From NCBI RefSeq assembly GCF_033115175.1, contig NC_084831.1, positions 45,974,002 through 46,038,001 on the forward strand: 64,000 nucleotides of DNA. Direction: 5' to 3'. The stretch comes from Lepus europaeus (lineage: Eukaryota; Chordata; Mammalia; Lagomorpha; Leporidae). The stretch's first letter is position 1. Every line of letters starts with the position of its first letter. The notes below the pieces were generated by a model. It ran no database searches and was not told the origin of the DNA. It saw nothing but the letters and a program-made list of their open reading frames with translations. Made by a program: the position numbers and the translations under genes. Positions 51,201 to 59,220 of this stretch are shown in pieces.

Positions 51201-54200
51201 CCTGTGCCAGTGACACCTCGGTATTGTGTTTGCCCGAGAGTGGCACACACTGCTGGTGAGATAGCAAATCATTTTAGGTTGTGTGTGCACAGTCATTGAA
51301 GTGTATTCGTTAGGAAAAGCATAACTAGCAGTTTTAATGTATTACTTCATAGGGTTGATGCTTAGAGTGTGGCTAATGTAAGACATATTTCTTAAGTCTG
51401 AGTCCACTTATATAAAATTAGGTTATACTCTGGCAGGTAATACACATATGAGAATACGTTTGAAAGGTCCTGGAACATGGAATTAAAAGATACGTTTATT
51501 TTGTTGCAAAAATTGATGTATTATTTATTTGAAAGAGCAATAAAAAGAGAAAGAGAATTTGTTCACTGGTTCACTCCCCAAATGGGGCTGGGCCAGGCTG
51601 AAGTCAGGAGCCAGGAACTCCATTCAGGTCTCCCACATGGGAGGCAGGGACCCAAATACTTGAGCCATCACTGCTGCCTCTTAGGGCAGGAAGCTGGATC
51701 GGAAGTGGAGGTGGGACTCAATTCTAGGCACTCCAGTAGGGATTAACCTTCTGTGCCACAATACCTGTCCCAAGTGTCAAAATTTTGGAAATTCAGACAC
51801 AGTTTTTTCATAATACTGATTTTCCATAACCTTTTAAAAGACCCGTAATACCTTCTTTGGGCACTGCTATCAAAATGAGTTAAGCCTGCATTTCACATTG
51901 CACATTCTTGGTTTCTCTGTGAATTACTGTCTGGGGACTGATGTGGGAAAACAGACTGTGAGTTACTGAAGCTCAAAAAGTCCATGTTACATCCTTAGGT
52001 TTATTGACCACCTAATGGTGATGTTTGGTGAAACGCCCTCTTGGGACTTGGAGCATAAATACTGCCCTGCTAATTTGGAGGTAAGGCGTCTTCCTGACCC
52101 AGAACTTCGTGCTCCTTGAACAGTAACTCCTCATTTCCCCCGGCTCGGTGCCTGACAACCACTGTGCTACTTTCTGTCACTCTGAATTTGATTCCTGTAG
52201 GTCCCTCAAAAGAGGGGAGTCATGCAGTATTTGTCTTTTTGTGTCTGGCTTGTTGCTTCACTTAGCGTAGGGTCTTCAGGATTCACACACACTGTAGTGC
52301 GTGTTGGACTTTTCTGAGGTGGAATACTGTTCCACTGTTGGCATGTAAAGCACCCACAGGTAATTTACAGCATAAAGAATTTATCAGCCTGTAATCATCT
52401 GGGGGTGGGACGCCAGCTGAGTATGACCCGTCGTCCCTGAGTATTTTAGTGTGTGTGCTTACAAACAAGGGTGTTTTCCCTCATGATCCTCGAGTGGCCC
52501 CCGGAGTTAGGAAGCTAATGTTGGCACACTGCCCGTGAAGCCCTCAGACTCCATTCAGGCTTCATAAATTGTCCTAGTAGTGTTCTTCATTGCAGAAGGA
52601 CCTGTTCAGAATCGCGCACTGTTAGTGACCACAGCCCTCCGGTTACCTTCAGTGTGGAAGAGTTCCTTGGTCTCTCCTCGACTTGTGTGGTGGCTGTAGG
52701 CGATAGACTCTGTGGGATGTTGGTCAGCGTGGGCTTGTCTGTCTCCGTGTGACCGAGCAACACTGGGTGTGGTTGGCAGCAATACCACAGACAGGAGGCT
52801 GTATTCCCTTGCATCCCATCAAGTGGTGCAGGATTTCCATGTGCCCCATGACAGGTGCCAGCACTCTGGTTGCCGGCGGAGGTGGGGCCTGCGAAGCTGC
52901 TCTGCCATAGTTACTCCTTCCCCTTCAGATTAGCGATGGTTTTGAGGGAGGTTCTTTGAAATGATGTGAATAGCCATGGTTCATCAGACCCTCAACAGTT
53001 GTTTACGTCAGTGACTTTATTCAGTGAGTTATGCTCTCTTTCTAGGCTTGTGGATTTTGTGCTCACATCATCCCAGGTTAGGCCAGTGGGAACCCCTTGC
53101 AGTTTATTCTGTGTCCTGTGGGCTGGTCTGCACTGGGAAGCACTTGTCTCCTGCACAGGATGGACCGGAGTCAGGTTGTGCTCGCCTGCCCGGATTTGCA
53201 GCCAGCCGTTTCTTCCAAGGAGTCCTGGTTGTTAGTGGAGAATGGTGCTTAGGATGCAAGATCTCTGTGCAGCGGGCCTGCTGCTTAACGCTAAGGATGG
53301 CCTCACTGCTCACGTGCCTTCTCAGTGCCTCACAGCTTAGGGGCAGAGAGAGAGAGAGAGAGAGTGTGTGTGTGTAAATAGCTCAGGTCTCACTGGCCTT
53401 TCTGATTCTTTTTTTTCAAAAAATTTATTTGAAAGGCAGAGAGACAGACAGCCTGAGAGAGATCACCCTTCCCCTGGTTCACAACAGCTGGGGCTGTTGG
53501 CGGGAACTCAGTACAGGTCTCCTGTGTGGATGGCAACGACCCAACTACTTGAGCTATCACCTGCTGCCTCCCAGGATGTGCGTTAGCAGGAAGCTGGGAA
53601 TCGGGAGTGGAGCCAGGACTCAAACCCAGGCACTTTGATGTGCAGAGTGGGCATCCCAGCCAGCGTCTAAACTGTGGGCCACATGTCCACCCTGGCATCT
53701 CCAGTTTAATCCAACACTACAGGATTTCTCTCCCTTTCTGTATTTGTACCAGTGCCTTCGTGATTCCTGATCTAGTTGTGTTTGCCCCATCACTCTCCTA
53801 GTGTCACATTGGCCCTTCGTCCACACAGCACCTTCCATACCCTTCTTGGACTTTTGTCTCCCCATGTTAGGGTTCCCCAGCCTGGGTGCCTCCCTCAGCC
53901 TAGCAGGCCCCAGCATCCCACAGAATCAGCCACCCAGCATGACTGTCCTCTCCATGATTGGACCCTGATACCCTATACTGGATGTCCCCAGGCATGGTTA
54001 CCCCCTCAGCCCTCTTGGGCTCTGACGCCCACCCTGGAAGCCCTCTTCATGATGCTCAAGTTGGCGGCAGCCAGCATGGATGTCCTGTTCTGCTGGTCCC
54101 ACTCCGACACCCTCCCACCACGGGCAGTCCCGTGTGCAGATGGCCTCCTGCTCTGCACAGGCCTTGACCCCCTGCCAGACCCCTTCTCCCCCTACTCAGG

Positions 54201-54875
54201 TGCTTCCTCTGCTCTGGGCCACACGGCTTCTTCTTCCCACACTTAAGGCTCTAGGACAGGCAGGTGACCTAGGCCTGGGCATGGGTCTTAGCTCCTCTGT
54301 TTACTCTCAGTGACGTTGGCGAGATGTTTCCCTTCTCAGCCGTGGCTGTGTCATTGGAAAACCTTTCTTCCTGGGAGGGGTGGCGTGCGCAGCCTGCAGC
54401 TGGCTGAGGGGGCGTTCAGCTTGCAGCACCTGCTGCCTCCTGAAGGGGCCTCGTGCTGCGGAAGCCCCTGGCTGTGTGACTCTTTTCCCTCTGCTAATCT
54501 TGCAGGTCTACTTTGAGGACGAGGACAGGGCAGAGCTCTACCGGGTACCTCCCAAGAGCACCCTGCTGCAGGTGCTGCAGCACCCCAGGTGAGTGACCCA
54601 GCTAAGTTGTAAAGGAGGATGTCATGCTCATTTGCCAGGTTTGCAAACAACCAAACCAGCAAACACTTGCCTTCTCGCCTCCAGCGGTCCGCCTTGAGTG
54701 TTGCGGGGAAGGCCACGGGTGATAAAGATTGTAATTCAGCTAAGCCCCTTTCTTGTGTTGGGTTCACCGCAGGTACTTTGTAAAAGCCCTGACACCAGCA
54801 TTTCTGGTGTTTGTCGGATCCTCTCCATTTTGCAAGAATTATCTCCGAGGGAGGAAGGTGCACCAGGTCAAGTGA
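33447..54875 (+). CDS. TTC4: TTC4, tetratricopeptide repeat protein 4 (Hsp90 co-chaperone, Cns1 family), complete
   Basis: Ten coding exons: 33447-33557, 34830-34947, 35684-35845, 44949-45026, 46459-46583, 48984-49070, 50798-51015, 51999-52080, 54506-54588, 54773-54875. They join to 1167 bases, 388 residues plus TGA, close to the human 387. The start ATG has a good context (GTCATGG); a second in-frame ATG is at 33486. Three TPR units span about residues 79-112, 117-150 and 151-188. Putative carboxylate-clamp residues for the EEVD tails of Hsp90/Hsp70 are all present: K83, N87, N122, K152 and R156. A charged helical linker (about 195-230) leads to the C-terminal domain (about 240-388) of the Cns1/TTC4 'wheel' type. 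In yeast the orthologue is an essential Hsp90 co-chaperone linked to eEF2 folding, and the human protein is cytosolic and nuclear. Every junction keeps frame, with no stop or missing exon. Confidence 0.96.
33997..34340 (-). mobile_element. C-type SINE, antisense, TTC4 intron 1
   Basis: T-rich start, 'GGTTTATTTATTTGAAAGGC', reversed head ending 'TATGCCAAGTGCTGTCCCC'. Confidence 0.87.
34401..34730 (+). mobile_element. C-type SINE, sense, TTC4 intron 1
   Basis: Subtype with head 'GAGCCGCGGCTCAATAGGCT' and an 'AGTCCCGGTTGGGGCGCCCG' segment. Ends 'TAACTCTGCCTGTCAAAAAA'. It lies only about 100 bases upstream of exon 2. Confidence 0.88.
34830..34947 (+). CDS. TTC4: TTC4 coding exon 2
   Basis: Acceptor GATCTCCAG, donor GAAG|GTATCT. 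Encodes EFEKIPLFMKKAPAEIDPKE, then NPDLACLQSIIFDEERSPE. It is highly similar to human TTC4 from memory. Confidence 0.94.
35684..35845 (+). CDS. TTC4: TTC4 coding exon 3 (TPR1 and start of TPR2)
   Basis: Acceptor TTCTTTGCAG, donor CTGG|GTAATT. Encodes QAKTYKDEGNDYFKEKDYKK through VLYTNRAAAQYYL, carrying clamp residues K83, N87 and N122. It is followed by a 9.1-kb SINE-rich intron. Confidence 0.95.
36150..36422 (-). mobile_element. C-type SINE, antisense, truncated
   Basis: Starts 'TTTAGGATTTATTTATTTAT' and loses the tRNA-like head after 'GAAGCAGCCAGGGCTCAAAA'. TTC4 intron 3. Confidence 0.8.
36705..37010 (-). mobile_element. C-type SINE, antisense
   Basis: The GACAG-type subfamily, ending 'GAGCTGTGGCGCCGGCCC'. 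Flanked by AGAAAAAGTTCTTTT (36690-36704) and AGAAAAGGTTCTTTT (from 37011), one mismatch. Confidence 0.9.
37353..37690 (-). mobile_element. C-type SINE, antisense
   Basis: T-run, 'GAAAGGTGGTTACATAGAGA', reversed head ending 'TATGCCACAATGTCGGCCC'. The flanks AGAAAAAGGAATG and AGAAAAAGAAATG, each followed by a (TG)n run (37337- and 37706-), suggest the duplication included an existing microsatellite. Confidence 0.87.
37981..38314 (+). mobile_element. C-type SINE, sense
   Basis: Head slightly truncated ('AGGCTGTGGCATATAAAG'), an intact RNA polymerase III B-box-like GGTTCGAGTCC (38041-38051), and a long A-tail (to 38314). Confidence 0.88.
38656..38935 (+). mobile_element. Older C-type SINE subfamily, sense
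   Basis: Different head, 'GGTGTTTGGTGCAGCGGTAA' (about 38659-38678), with 'AGATGCTGCGTAGGATGCCT'. The body and (TTCTGTC) region are diverged. It resembles the outer copy at 39003. Confidence 0.75.
39003..39683 (+). mobile_element. Older C-type SINE interrupted by a younger one
   Basis: The outer element covers 39003-39043 and resumes at 39383-39683 ('ATGCTGCTTGGGATGCCCAC' onward to 'AATGAAAATAAGTAAATGAA'). The interruption carries an 11-base near-identical repeat, AYGCTGCTTGG, at 39033-39043 and 39383-39393. Confidence 0.82.
39044..39382 (+). mobile_element. C-type SINE, sense, nested inside an older SINE
   Basis: Complete copy from 'GCACTGTGGCGCAGTAGGTT' to '(AAAC)n' tail 'AAACAAACAAACAAAAAAAA'. 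It splits the outer SINE described at 39003-39683. Confidence 0.9.
39898..40242 (+). mobile_element. Young full-length C-type SINE, sense
   Basis: Near-consensus copy: head 'GGCCGGTGCTGTGGCGTAGC', B-box-like GGTTCGAGTCC (39964-39974), (TC)n, 'GAATCTTTAAAA' and a long A-tail. AGGAAAACATCAGTC flanks it at 39883-39897 and 40243-40257, perfect over 15 bases. Confidence 0.95.
40363..40703 (-). mobile_element. C-type SINE, antisense
   Basis: AATAACAGATTTT flanks it at 40350-40362 and 40704-40716. Ends 'TACACCACAGCATGGCCCC'. Confidence 0.92.
40869..41171 (-). mobile_element. C-type SINE, antisense, with perfect 15-base target duplication
   Basis: GTGTTTTTATTATTA is repeated at 40854-40868 and 41172-41186. 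The body ends 'TGTACCACAACGCTGGCCC'. Confidence 0.92.
41200..41990 (+). other. AT-richer intronic stretch, possibly an old repeat
   Basis: 'CTCGGCTGGGTACAGACTTC' (about 41682-41701) and 'GAAATAAACATTTTTC' recall an old mammalian interspersed repeat, but I cannot name it. A 137-codon open frame at 41336-41749 has no recognisable protein features and I do not call it a gene. Confidence 0.35.
42196..42312. repeat. 59-bp tandem duplication
   Basis: Two adjacent imperfect copies, 42196-42254 and 42255-42312, each beginning GGGCTGTGGGTGCTGCTGGA and ending CACCCAGTGCTG. They differ at a few positions. TTC4 intron 3. Confidence 0.85.
42668..43004 (-). mobile_element. C-type SINE, antisense
   Basis: Long T-run, 'GAAGATTTATTTTATTTATT', a GGGGGCGGGGGC insertion near the tail, and reversed head ending 'TGTGCCACAATGCCACCC'. 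Confidence 0.85.
43158..43480 (-). mobile_element. C-type SINE, antisense (first of a three-SINE stack)
   Basis: 'AAGATTTATTTATTTATTTG' start, 'CTCCGCAGCGCCGGCCCC' end. It directly abuts the next insertion. Confidence 0.88.
43496..43838 (-). mobile_element. C-type SINE, antisense, GACAG subfamily
   Basis: Young-looking, with CpG-rich head sequence 'GACAGAATCCGGCGCCCCGA'. TTGGCCTCACTTCT flanks it at 43482-43495 and 43839-43852 (perfect 14 bases). Confidence 0.93.
43853..44092 (+). mobile_element. Degraded C-type SINE 3' part, sense
   Basis: 'CCAGTTTCTTGCTAGTGCAC', 'GGAGGCAGGAAGTGATGATG' and a tail 'TGTAAATAAAATAAATAGG'. It is an older sense relic, the target into which the 43496-43838 copy inserted. 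Confidence 0.65.
44094..44182 (+). mobile_element. Old interspersed repeat fragment
   Basis: 'GTGGCCTGCAAAGCTTGAAA', 'CTGGCTCTTTACAGAAAAAT' and 'TTACTGACCTTTGGGC' are shared in kind with the copies near 48285-48478 and 49988-50132. It is a common old mammalian repeat whose family name I cannot assign. Confidence 0.5.
44288..44312. repeat. (GT)n microsatellite
   Basis: About 12 GT units, followed by a G/A-rich run. Likely length-polymorphic. Confidence 0.9.
44949..45026 (+). CDS. TTC4: TTC4 coding exon 4 (TPR2/TPR3)
   Basis: Acceptor TTTCTGTAG, donor AGAG|GTAAGT. Encodes NFRSALSDVTAARKLKPCHL, then KAIIR, with clamp residues K152 and R156. Confidence 0.95.
45377..45399. promoter_or_regulatory. 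Candidate intronic regulatory patch (HNF1-like and GATA-like motifs)
   Basis: GTTAATGTTAATTAAAAG is followed by AGATAAG. It lies in a SINE-free, AT-rich part of TTC4 intron 4 (about 45200-45620). This is motif resemblance only. Confidence 0.2.
45720..45905 (+). mobile_element. MIR SINE, sense
   Basis: 'TTTGTGATCTTGGCAAGACA' (45782-45801) and 'CTTTGCTCATCTCTGGAAGA' are MIR core segments. Confidence 0.6.
46459..46583 (+). CDS. TTC4: TTC4 coding exon 5 (TPR3)
   Basis: Acceptor TTCTGCAG, donor AAG|GTTGGT (weaker than its neighbours). Encodes ALCHLELKHFAEAVNWCDEG, then LQINAKEKKLLEVRAKADKL and K. Confidence 0.94.
46985..47825 (+). mobile_element. Old L1 LINE 3' part, degenerate
   Basis: L1 ORF2 tail and 3' UTR features in order: 'CAAAGGATTTATATTCAGAA', 'CAAATATTTCTCAAAAGAAG', 'CATTGCCAGTGGGATGGAAG', 'TTCATGCCATGAAATATTAC' and 'AACTGTTCTGTAAATCATAC'. 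The reading frames are broken, so it is not mobile. Confidence 0.85.
48285..48478 (+). mobile_element. Old interspersed repeat, fuller copy
   Basis: 'CAGGAGTCACAAACTGACCC', 'ACCAAATCCAGTAATTTTTG' and 'AAGAAAATGTTTGCTGACTC' form the recognisable head-to-tail pattern of a common old mammalian repeat, also seen near 44094 and 49988. Family unnamed here. Confidence 0.5.
48610..48845 (+). mobile_element. L2-like LINE fragment
   Basis: 'TTCTGAGCTCTTGGGTGCAG' followed by 'GACTAGGTATAAATTTACAG' resembles the L2 3' end ('gagctccttgagggcaggga' type). Diverged. Confidence 0.4.
48984..49070 (+). CDS. TTC4: TTC4 coding exon 6 (charged helical linker)
   Basis: Acceptor CTCTTTCAG, donor AAG|GTAAGT. Encodes RTEQRDMRKAKLKEKKEQTQ, then NEALLQAVK, a highly charged probable helix or coiled-coil segment. 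Confidence 0.94.
49071..50797 (+). other. TTC4 intron 6 contents
   Basis: A MIR-like part at about 49330-49440; an old repeat of the same kind as 48285 at about 49988-50132; an L2-like stretch at about 50330-50610 ('AGAATGCTCTACCTTCCCTC', 'GTCTGGCACACGGTAGTGAA'); a (GT)n run at about 50752-50766 just before the exon 7 acceptor. The rest is unique. Confidence 0.4.
50798..51015 (+). CDS. TTC4: TTC4 coding exon 7
   Basis: Acceptor TCTTTAACCCAG, donor CCAG|GTACTT. Encodes ARNIRLVSEAVDQDEDSASE through GRLSWPVLLLYPEYAQSDFV and SAFHEDS. An acidic stretch precedes the C-terminal domain. Confidence 0.95.
51486..51771 (-). mobile_element. C-type SINE, antisense, old
   Basis: 'TATTATTTATTTGAAAGAGC' start and 'TTCTGTGCCACAATACCTGTCCC' in diverged form at the end. 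About 230 bases before exon 8. Confidence 0.75.
51999..52080 (+). CDS. TTC4: TTC4 coding exon 8
   Basis: Acceptor CATCCTTAG, donor GAG|GTAAGG. Encodes FIDHLMVMFGETPSWDLEHK, then YCPANLE. Confidence 0.94.
52120..52420 (+). mobile_element. Old L1 3'-end fragment
   Basis: 'TTGATTCCTGTAGGTCCCTC', 'GTCATGCAGTATTTGTCTTT', 'TGGCTTGTTGCTTCACTTAG' and 'AATACTGTTCCACTGTTGGC' follow the order of old L1 3' sequence. Confidence 0.6.
53418..53693 (-). mobile_element. C-type SINE, antisense, old
   Basis: 'AAAAAATTTATTTGAAAGGC' start; head end diverged. A (GA)n/(GT)n simple repeat lies just upstream (53346-53376). Confidence 0.75.
53694..54505 (+). other. Unique part of TTC4 intron 8
   Basis: GC-rich sequence with several long open frames but no protein family signal. 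A MIR-like trace lies at about 54245-54360. No supported gene. Confidence 0.3.
54506..54588 (+). CDS. TTC4: TTC4 coding exon 9
   Basis: Acceptor TAATCTTGCAG, donor CCAG|GTGAGT. Encodes VYFEDEDRAELYRVPPKSTL, then LQVLQHP. Confidence 0.95.
54773..54875 (+). CDS. TTC4: TTC4 terminal coding exon
   Basis: Acceptor GTTCACCGCAG. Encodes YFVKALTPAFLVFVGSSPFC, then KNYLRGRKVHQVK and the TGA at 54873-54875. The 3' UTR follows. Confidence 0.95.
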
Positions 54876-56105
54876 CCCAGCCCGGCAGTGGAGCCAGGCG
54901 CCCTGGATCTCCGCGCTCGCCTTCCTCAGCCTGGAACTGGTTGGGCCTGAATCAGCCGGACACACGCCTCGAGGCCTGTGCTCTGTGTCTCTCGCCCTGG
55001 GGACAGTCCTTCCTGGCATCGTGGTAGGGGTGGAGCTGCAGCCTCTCAGCCAAACTGTTGACAGAACTCTGTGCCTTGGTCCTGGCGTCCTTGGCCGCCC
55101 TCTCTGAGGGGACCCTCTGCAGCAGTGGTCACGCAGCTGGCCCGTGCCCCGCTGGCTGTGGAGACTGACTCAGGATCCCATGTCGAAGTACCACGACACC
55201 TCAGGGAAGCTGCCCCTCGAGCTGCCCATAGCTAAGGCCTGCAGCCGCGAGACCTGGCCCCGATCATTTCTTGAGCACAGAGAAGCCTGTCTAGGGGCGC
55301 TGTGGAAGCCTTGGACTGAGATGGAGCCGCCCCATCTTTCTGCTCTAAAGACCACATGGGCCAGGATCCGTGGCACCCCTGGAAAGTGTGCCCATTTCCC
55401 TGATCTTCGCAGTGAAGAGAACTGGACAGACTTAAGCACTGGCCTCCGAGTTCCTGCCCAGCTTTTACATTGTAGGATTTTATGTCTTTTAAGCTAAAAA
55501 CCGTTTTGCCTGTGGTCATGGTCATGGGTTGCATTTCTGTCTGCAGTTGTCTGTTCCTTCCTGGAGGATTTTATTCACCCTTGTGTAACCCCCGGGGCTC
55601 CTGCAGTGTCCACTCCCCCCACCAGAGGGAGTGTTCTTGCCCACCTCACGTGTAGAGGGCTGCTGGCACAGAGTGTTTCTGTGGGGGGCTCGTGCTGGTG
55701 CCCTCTGCCCTGTGCACGTTTCCCACACAGGGGCTGTACCTTCAGCTGGGTGCCACAGTGGATCTGAGCTGCAGCCACTGGGTGTGGTATGAGCGAGAAG
55801 TTAATAAGCACTGAGATTTGGGGGTTGTTTGTTACTATAGCAAATCTGACTAAAACATCATTAAACCCAAACCAGCTGCTGGCCTTAAGATGGGCTAAGT
55901 AGGGGGTTTGTGTTATGTGTGTTCTTATTTGGGGAAGAGAAATTGGCTGTGGAATATTTACCAAGAACCATGCAGCTGGCCTTCAGGCATGGGGCCCTGC
56001 CAGTCCAGCCTCCCCGAGCATGATTTTGGCCACACTTGGACCTTTTCTCTCACTGCCTGGCTAGGGCCTCCTCACCTGTCTCCCTTTGTAAAATTGAGAA
56101 ACGCA
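54876..56105 (+). other. TTC4 3' UTR and flank
   Basis: Mostly unique sequence containing the TTC4 3' UTR, whose end is not determined beyond the ATTAAA candidate at 55860. 55144-55497 is open but shows no recognisable domain. Confidence 0.4.
55860..55865 (+). terminator. TTC4: Candidate TTC4 polyadenylation signal ATTAAA
   Basis: ATTAAA lies about 985 bases after the TTC4 stop and before the next SINE. It would give a 3' UTR of about 1 kb. No AATAAA is seen between the stop and this point. A later AATAAA pair at about 58390-58400 is an alternative. Weak evidence. Confidence 0.35.
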
Positions 56106-56415
56106 GGGGCTGGCATCGTGGTGCAGCAGGTTTAAGCCACTGCCTGCAACACTGGATACTGGCATCCCATCGTGGAGTCCTGGCTGCTCCAGTTCTGATC
56201 CAGCTCCCTACTAATGTGCGTGGGAAAAGAGTGGAAGATGGCCCAAGTACTTGAACTTCTGCCACCCAAGTGGGAGACCTGGATGGAGTTCCAGGCTCCT
56301 GGTTTTGGCTCAGTCCCAGCTGTTAAGGACATTTGGGAAGTGAACCAGTGGATAGAAGATCTCTGTGTCTCCCTCTCTCTGTCACTCTGCCTTTCAAATA
56401 AATTTATTTTTTTTA
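56106..56415 (+). mobile_element. C-type SINE, sense
   Basis: 'GGGGCTGGCATCGTGGTGCA' head to 'CTGCCTTTCAAATAAATTTA' tail. A degraded antisense copy abuts it (56416-56640), so the two form an inverted pair. Confidence 0.85.
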
Positions 56416-56640
56416 AAGATACACAGAGAAGGAGAGTTCCCATCTGCTGACTCTCCCTAATGCCCGCAGTGGCTGGCTGACCGGGGCTGGAGCTGGGAAT
56501 GCCATCCAAATAGTTGAGCTCTCGCCTGCTGCCTCTCAGGGTGCATATTAGGGGGAAGCTGGAGTTGGGAGCAGAGCTAGAACTTGAACCCAGGCACAGC
56601 AGTCTGGGACCTAGGTGTCTCAGCAGCCGGGCCAGAAGCC
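56416..56640 (-). mobile_element. Degraded C-type SINE, antisense
   Basis: 'CTGCTGACTCTCCCTAATGC' and 'GAACTTGAACCCAGGCAC' match the antisense body in diverged form. Confidence 0.55.
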
Positions 56641-56884
56641 CGCTGCAGGGGACCTCGCGTCTGGTTACCCAGGCAGCCTCCTGCGCTAAGGTGCCCCCTG
56701 CTGGGACGAGGGGAGCAGTGCCGGGCTGCAGGAGGCACAGGCAGAGCCAGGGGAAGGGGAAGAGGCCACTCTGGATCAGCCCGGAGAGTACTGAGGAAAG
56801 CCGCTGCCCGTGGCGCAGTCCCTGTGGCTGGCAGTGACCGGTAGGCACGGGGCCATCCGCATCTGAACTCTGGATGCTGCCACT

Positions 56885-57100
56885 GCAGGCAGCTGGGACG
56901 TAGTGGTGGAGAGCACGGGCTCTCGGGCCGCACAGCAGGCCTCAGAGCTGAGTTCTGCCGCTTGACCGCGGTGTGACGCTGAGCGCTCTCCTTAAGTGCC
57001 TTGTGCCTCAGTCTGTATCCATCGGGAGGGGTAACTGTATGCTTGCTCAGAGGACTGCTGTGAGGGGAAATGGCTAGCACCGCACTGGTGTTAATGCTCA
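56885..57100 (+). mobile_element. MIR SINE, sense
   Basis: 'GTGGTGGAGAGCACGGGCTC' (56902-56921) and 'GTGCCTCAGTCTGTATCCAT' are MIR head and core. A further MIR lies at about 57485-57690. Confidence 0.65.
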
Positions 57101-57484
57101 TTAGCACTAGTCTTTGCCTCCGGTCACTTTTCCGGGACAGCCCACTGCCTGGGAAGTTCACCCCTGGAGGGGAGCCTTCCTGGCTCTATGGCCCTGTGCA
57201 GGGCAGGCCTCGGCATGAGCGGACTCAGCCCTCAGGGGTCACCTCTTGAAACCCCAAGTCCCGGAGGTGGAGCTGCACTGAGATGGGCCCCATCTGAGTC
57301 CTGGGTAGAAAGCCAGAGGGCAGGGCATGCTGATGGGGCCAGCTCAGGACCTGCCTTCTCTGGGCCTCTGTTGTCCCTCTAAGAGATGGGGACAGTGCAC
57401 TAGAAAGTACCACACCCCTGTAGGGGCCATCATTTGAGCAGCAGGAGGTGTAGGCCCTCACCAGCAGGCAGGGTTCCAGCCAGC

Positions 57485-57690
57485 GCGCAGCCTGGGTCTT
57501 GATATCCTGCAGGTAATAGTTTGGATTCTCGCTCTGCCGTGTAAGGGCTGTGTGCATGTCACTTAACACTGTGAGCCCCAGTCTGTAAACTGAAGCAAAA
57601 ATACCAGCGAAAAATGGGGGATGGGGAGTGCCGTGATGCCTGTGTGAGGCGAGGATGTTCCGTGCCTTAGCCTGGTGCCCAGCATGCTCC
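57485..57690 (+). mobile_element. MIR SINE, sense
   Basis: 'TTTGGATTCTCGCTCTGCCG' and 'GTGCATGTCACTTAACACTG' (about 57521-57570) are MIR core segments. Confidence 0.65.
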
Positions 57691-58917
57691 AGGCGCTCAG
57701 CAGCCCTAGGGACCCAGCACCGGCATGGGCTGCGCAAGTGCCTTCCTGAGACATGCCTAACAGAAGCGCTGCCCAGAGGTGCGTGCCCCAGAAGGAGGGG
57801 AGGAAGGCCGGAAGCAGGGTCCTGGGGAGGTCCTAGGGCCCCCGCTGGTGGGCATGGCGTCCCCTGCAGCAATCTCTCCAGAGGTTGGCACAACTGCTAC
57901 TTAGAGGGCGCAGAGAGAGGCCAGAGCTGAATCCTCCGCCCAGGACGTGCAGGGCTGCTCTGAAGGCGGCGTGCCCACATAGGCTGGTGCTGCCCAACCC
58001 TGGCCATTGACAGCTTCCTCCTCCCCACTGCCCACACAGACTGGACCACAGTCCCCTAACACACCACACTGCCCTCACTCGGCCCGTGCTCCCGTTCTCC
58101 CGCCCCAAACACCTATCTGAGAAGTGTTCTCCGCCTGCCAGGAGAGCTGGCCCCTCTCGTGCACCAGCCCCCTCCTCCAGACGCCTGTCCTCGCCCCTGC
58201 ATCACTGCACTGCACCCGACGTCAGGCATCCGCCTCCCCCTGCAGCAGGGGAGCTCCCCACCCTAGGGGCCAGACAGGGATTCATCCGAGTGCCCCACAG
58301 CTGACCCAGTGGGAGCTCAGTGTGTGTGTGCTGACCGGTGCACTGAGTGGATGGATGGGTGAACAAATGAAGGCACTAGTGATTGGAAGAATAAAATAAA
58401 CCAGTGTCCTAATCCTAGGCCCTCATTTGCTCAGCAACAGCATTTCCAGGCTCAAGCCCAACATGGCCACCTTACACCTCCTCCAGGAAGGCTCCTGGCC
58501 TTCCCAGCCCATGGCTGTGCCTCCTCTGGGTTCTGCTGGCATTCTGATTTTGGCAAGCTTAGCACAGGGCCTCCCTCCACACTGGGCTTCCTCACGGGCA
58601 AGGCCCTGCAGAGGGAAGGACGAGAAGTTTTCTGGGACCAAGTGTGCCCCATACCCAGCCACAGCCTGCTTAGTGAGTGTGCCTGGCCACACCCACAGCA
58701 CCAAAGCCTCGGTCTGCAGGCCCTGCAGCTGCAGCGAGTCTCCCGGAGCCAGGAGGGAGGACTGAGCGGGTCCAGGAGCTGGGTGCTCTGCAGGGGGCTG
58801 GTGAGGCCTGTCTTCCTACAGGGGAGTGGGCTACCGTGGAAGTGCCTTGTGCAAGGTCATATGGCCCTCCAGTGTCCCGGGCAGTCTGACTCTTACAGGT
58901 CACTCTGTCCTTCTATT
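57691..58917 (+). other. TTC4-PARS2 intergenic sequence
   Basis: GC-rich unique sequence with L2-like traces at about 58430-58580 and an AATAAAATAAA at about 58390-58400 that could serve as a distal TTC4 polyadenylation signal. No supported gene. Confidence 0.3.
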
Positions 58918-59220
58918 TTTTTAGATTTATTTTTTATTATTTATTTGAAAGAGTTAGATCCTCCATCTGCTGGTTCACACCCCAAATGGCCACAATAGCC
59001 GGAGCTGAGCCGAATCAGGAGCCAGGAGCTTCTTCCAGGTCTCTCACATAGGTGCAGGGGCCCAAGCACTTGGACCATCCTCTGCTGCTTCCCCAGGCAC
59101 ATTAGCAGGGAGCTGGACTGGAAGTGGAGCAGCCAGGTTCGGGTACCTGAACCAGCACCCATATGGGATGCCAGTGCTGCAGGCTGGGGCTTTAACCCAC
59201 TGCGCCACAGCGCCAACCCC
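58918..59220 (-). mobile_element. C-type SINE, antisense
   Basis: 'TTTTTTAGATTTATTTTTTA' start and 'CTGCGCCACAGCGCCAACCCC' (diverged) at the end. Confidence 0.86.

Noticed and set aside
54351-55019. 222-codon minus-strand open frame
   Set aside because: Shadow of TTC4 exons 9 and 10 on the other strand.
57225-57893. 222-codon minus-strand open frame between TTC4 and PARS2
   Set aside because: Overlaps a MIR and has no recognised motif or splice context. TTC22, which I recall as following PARS2 in human, should lie beyond the right edge, not here.
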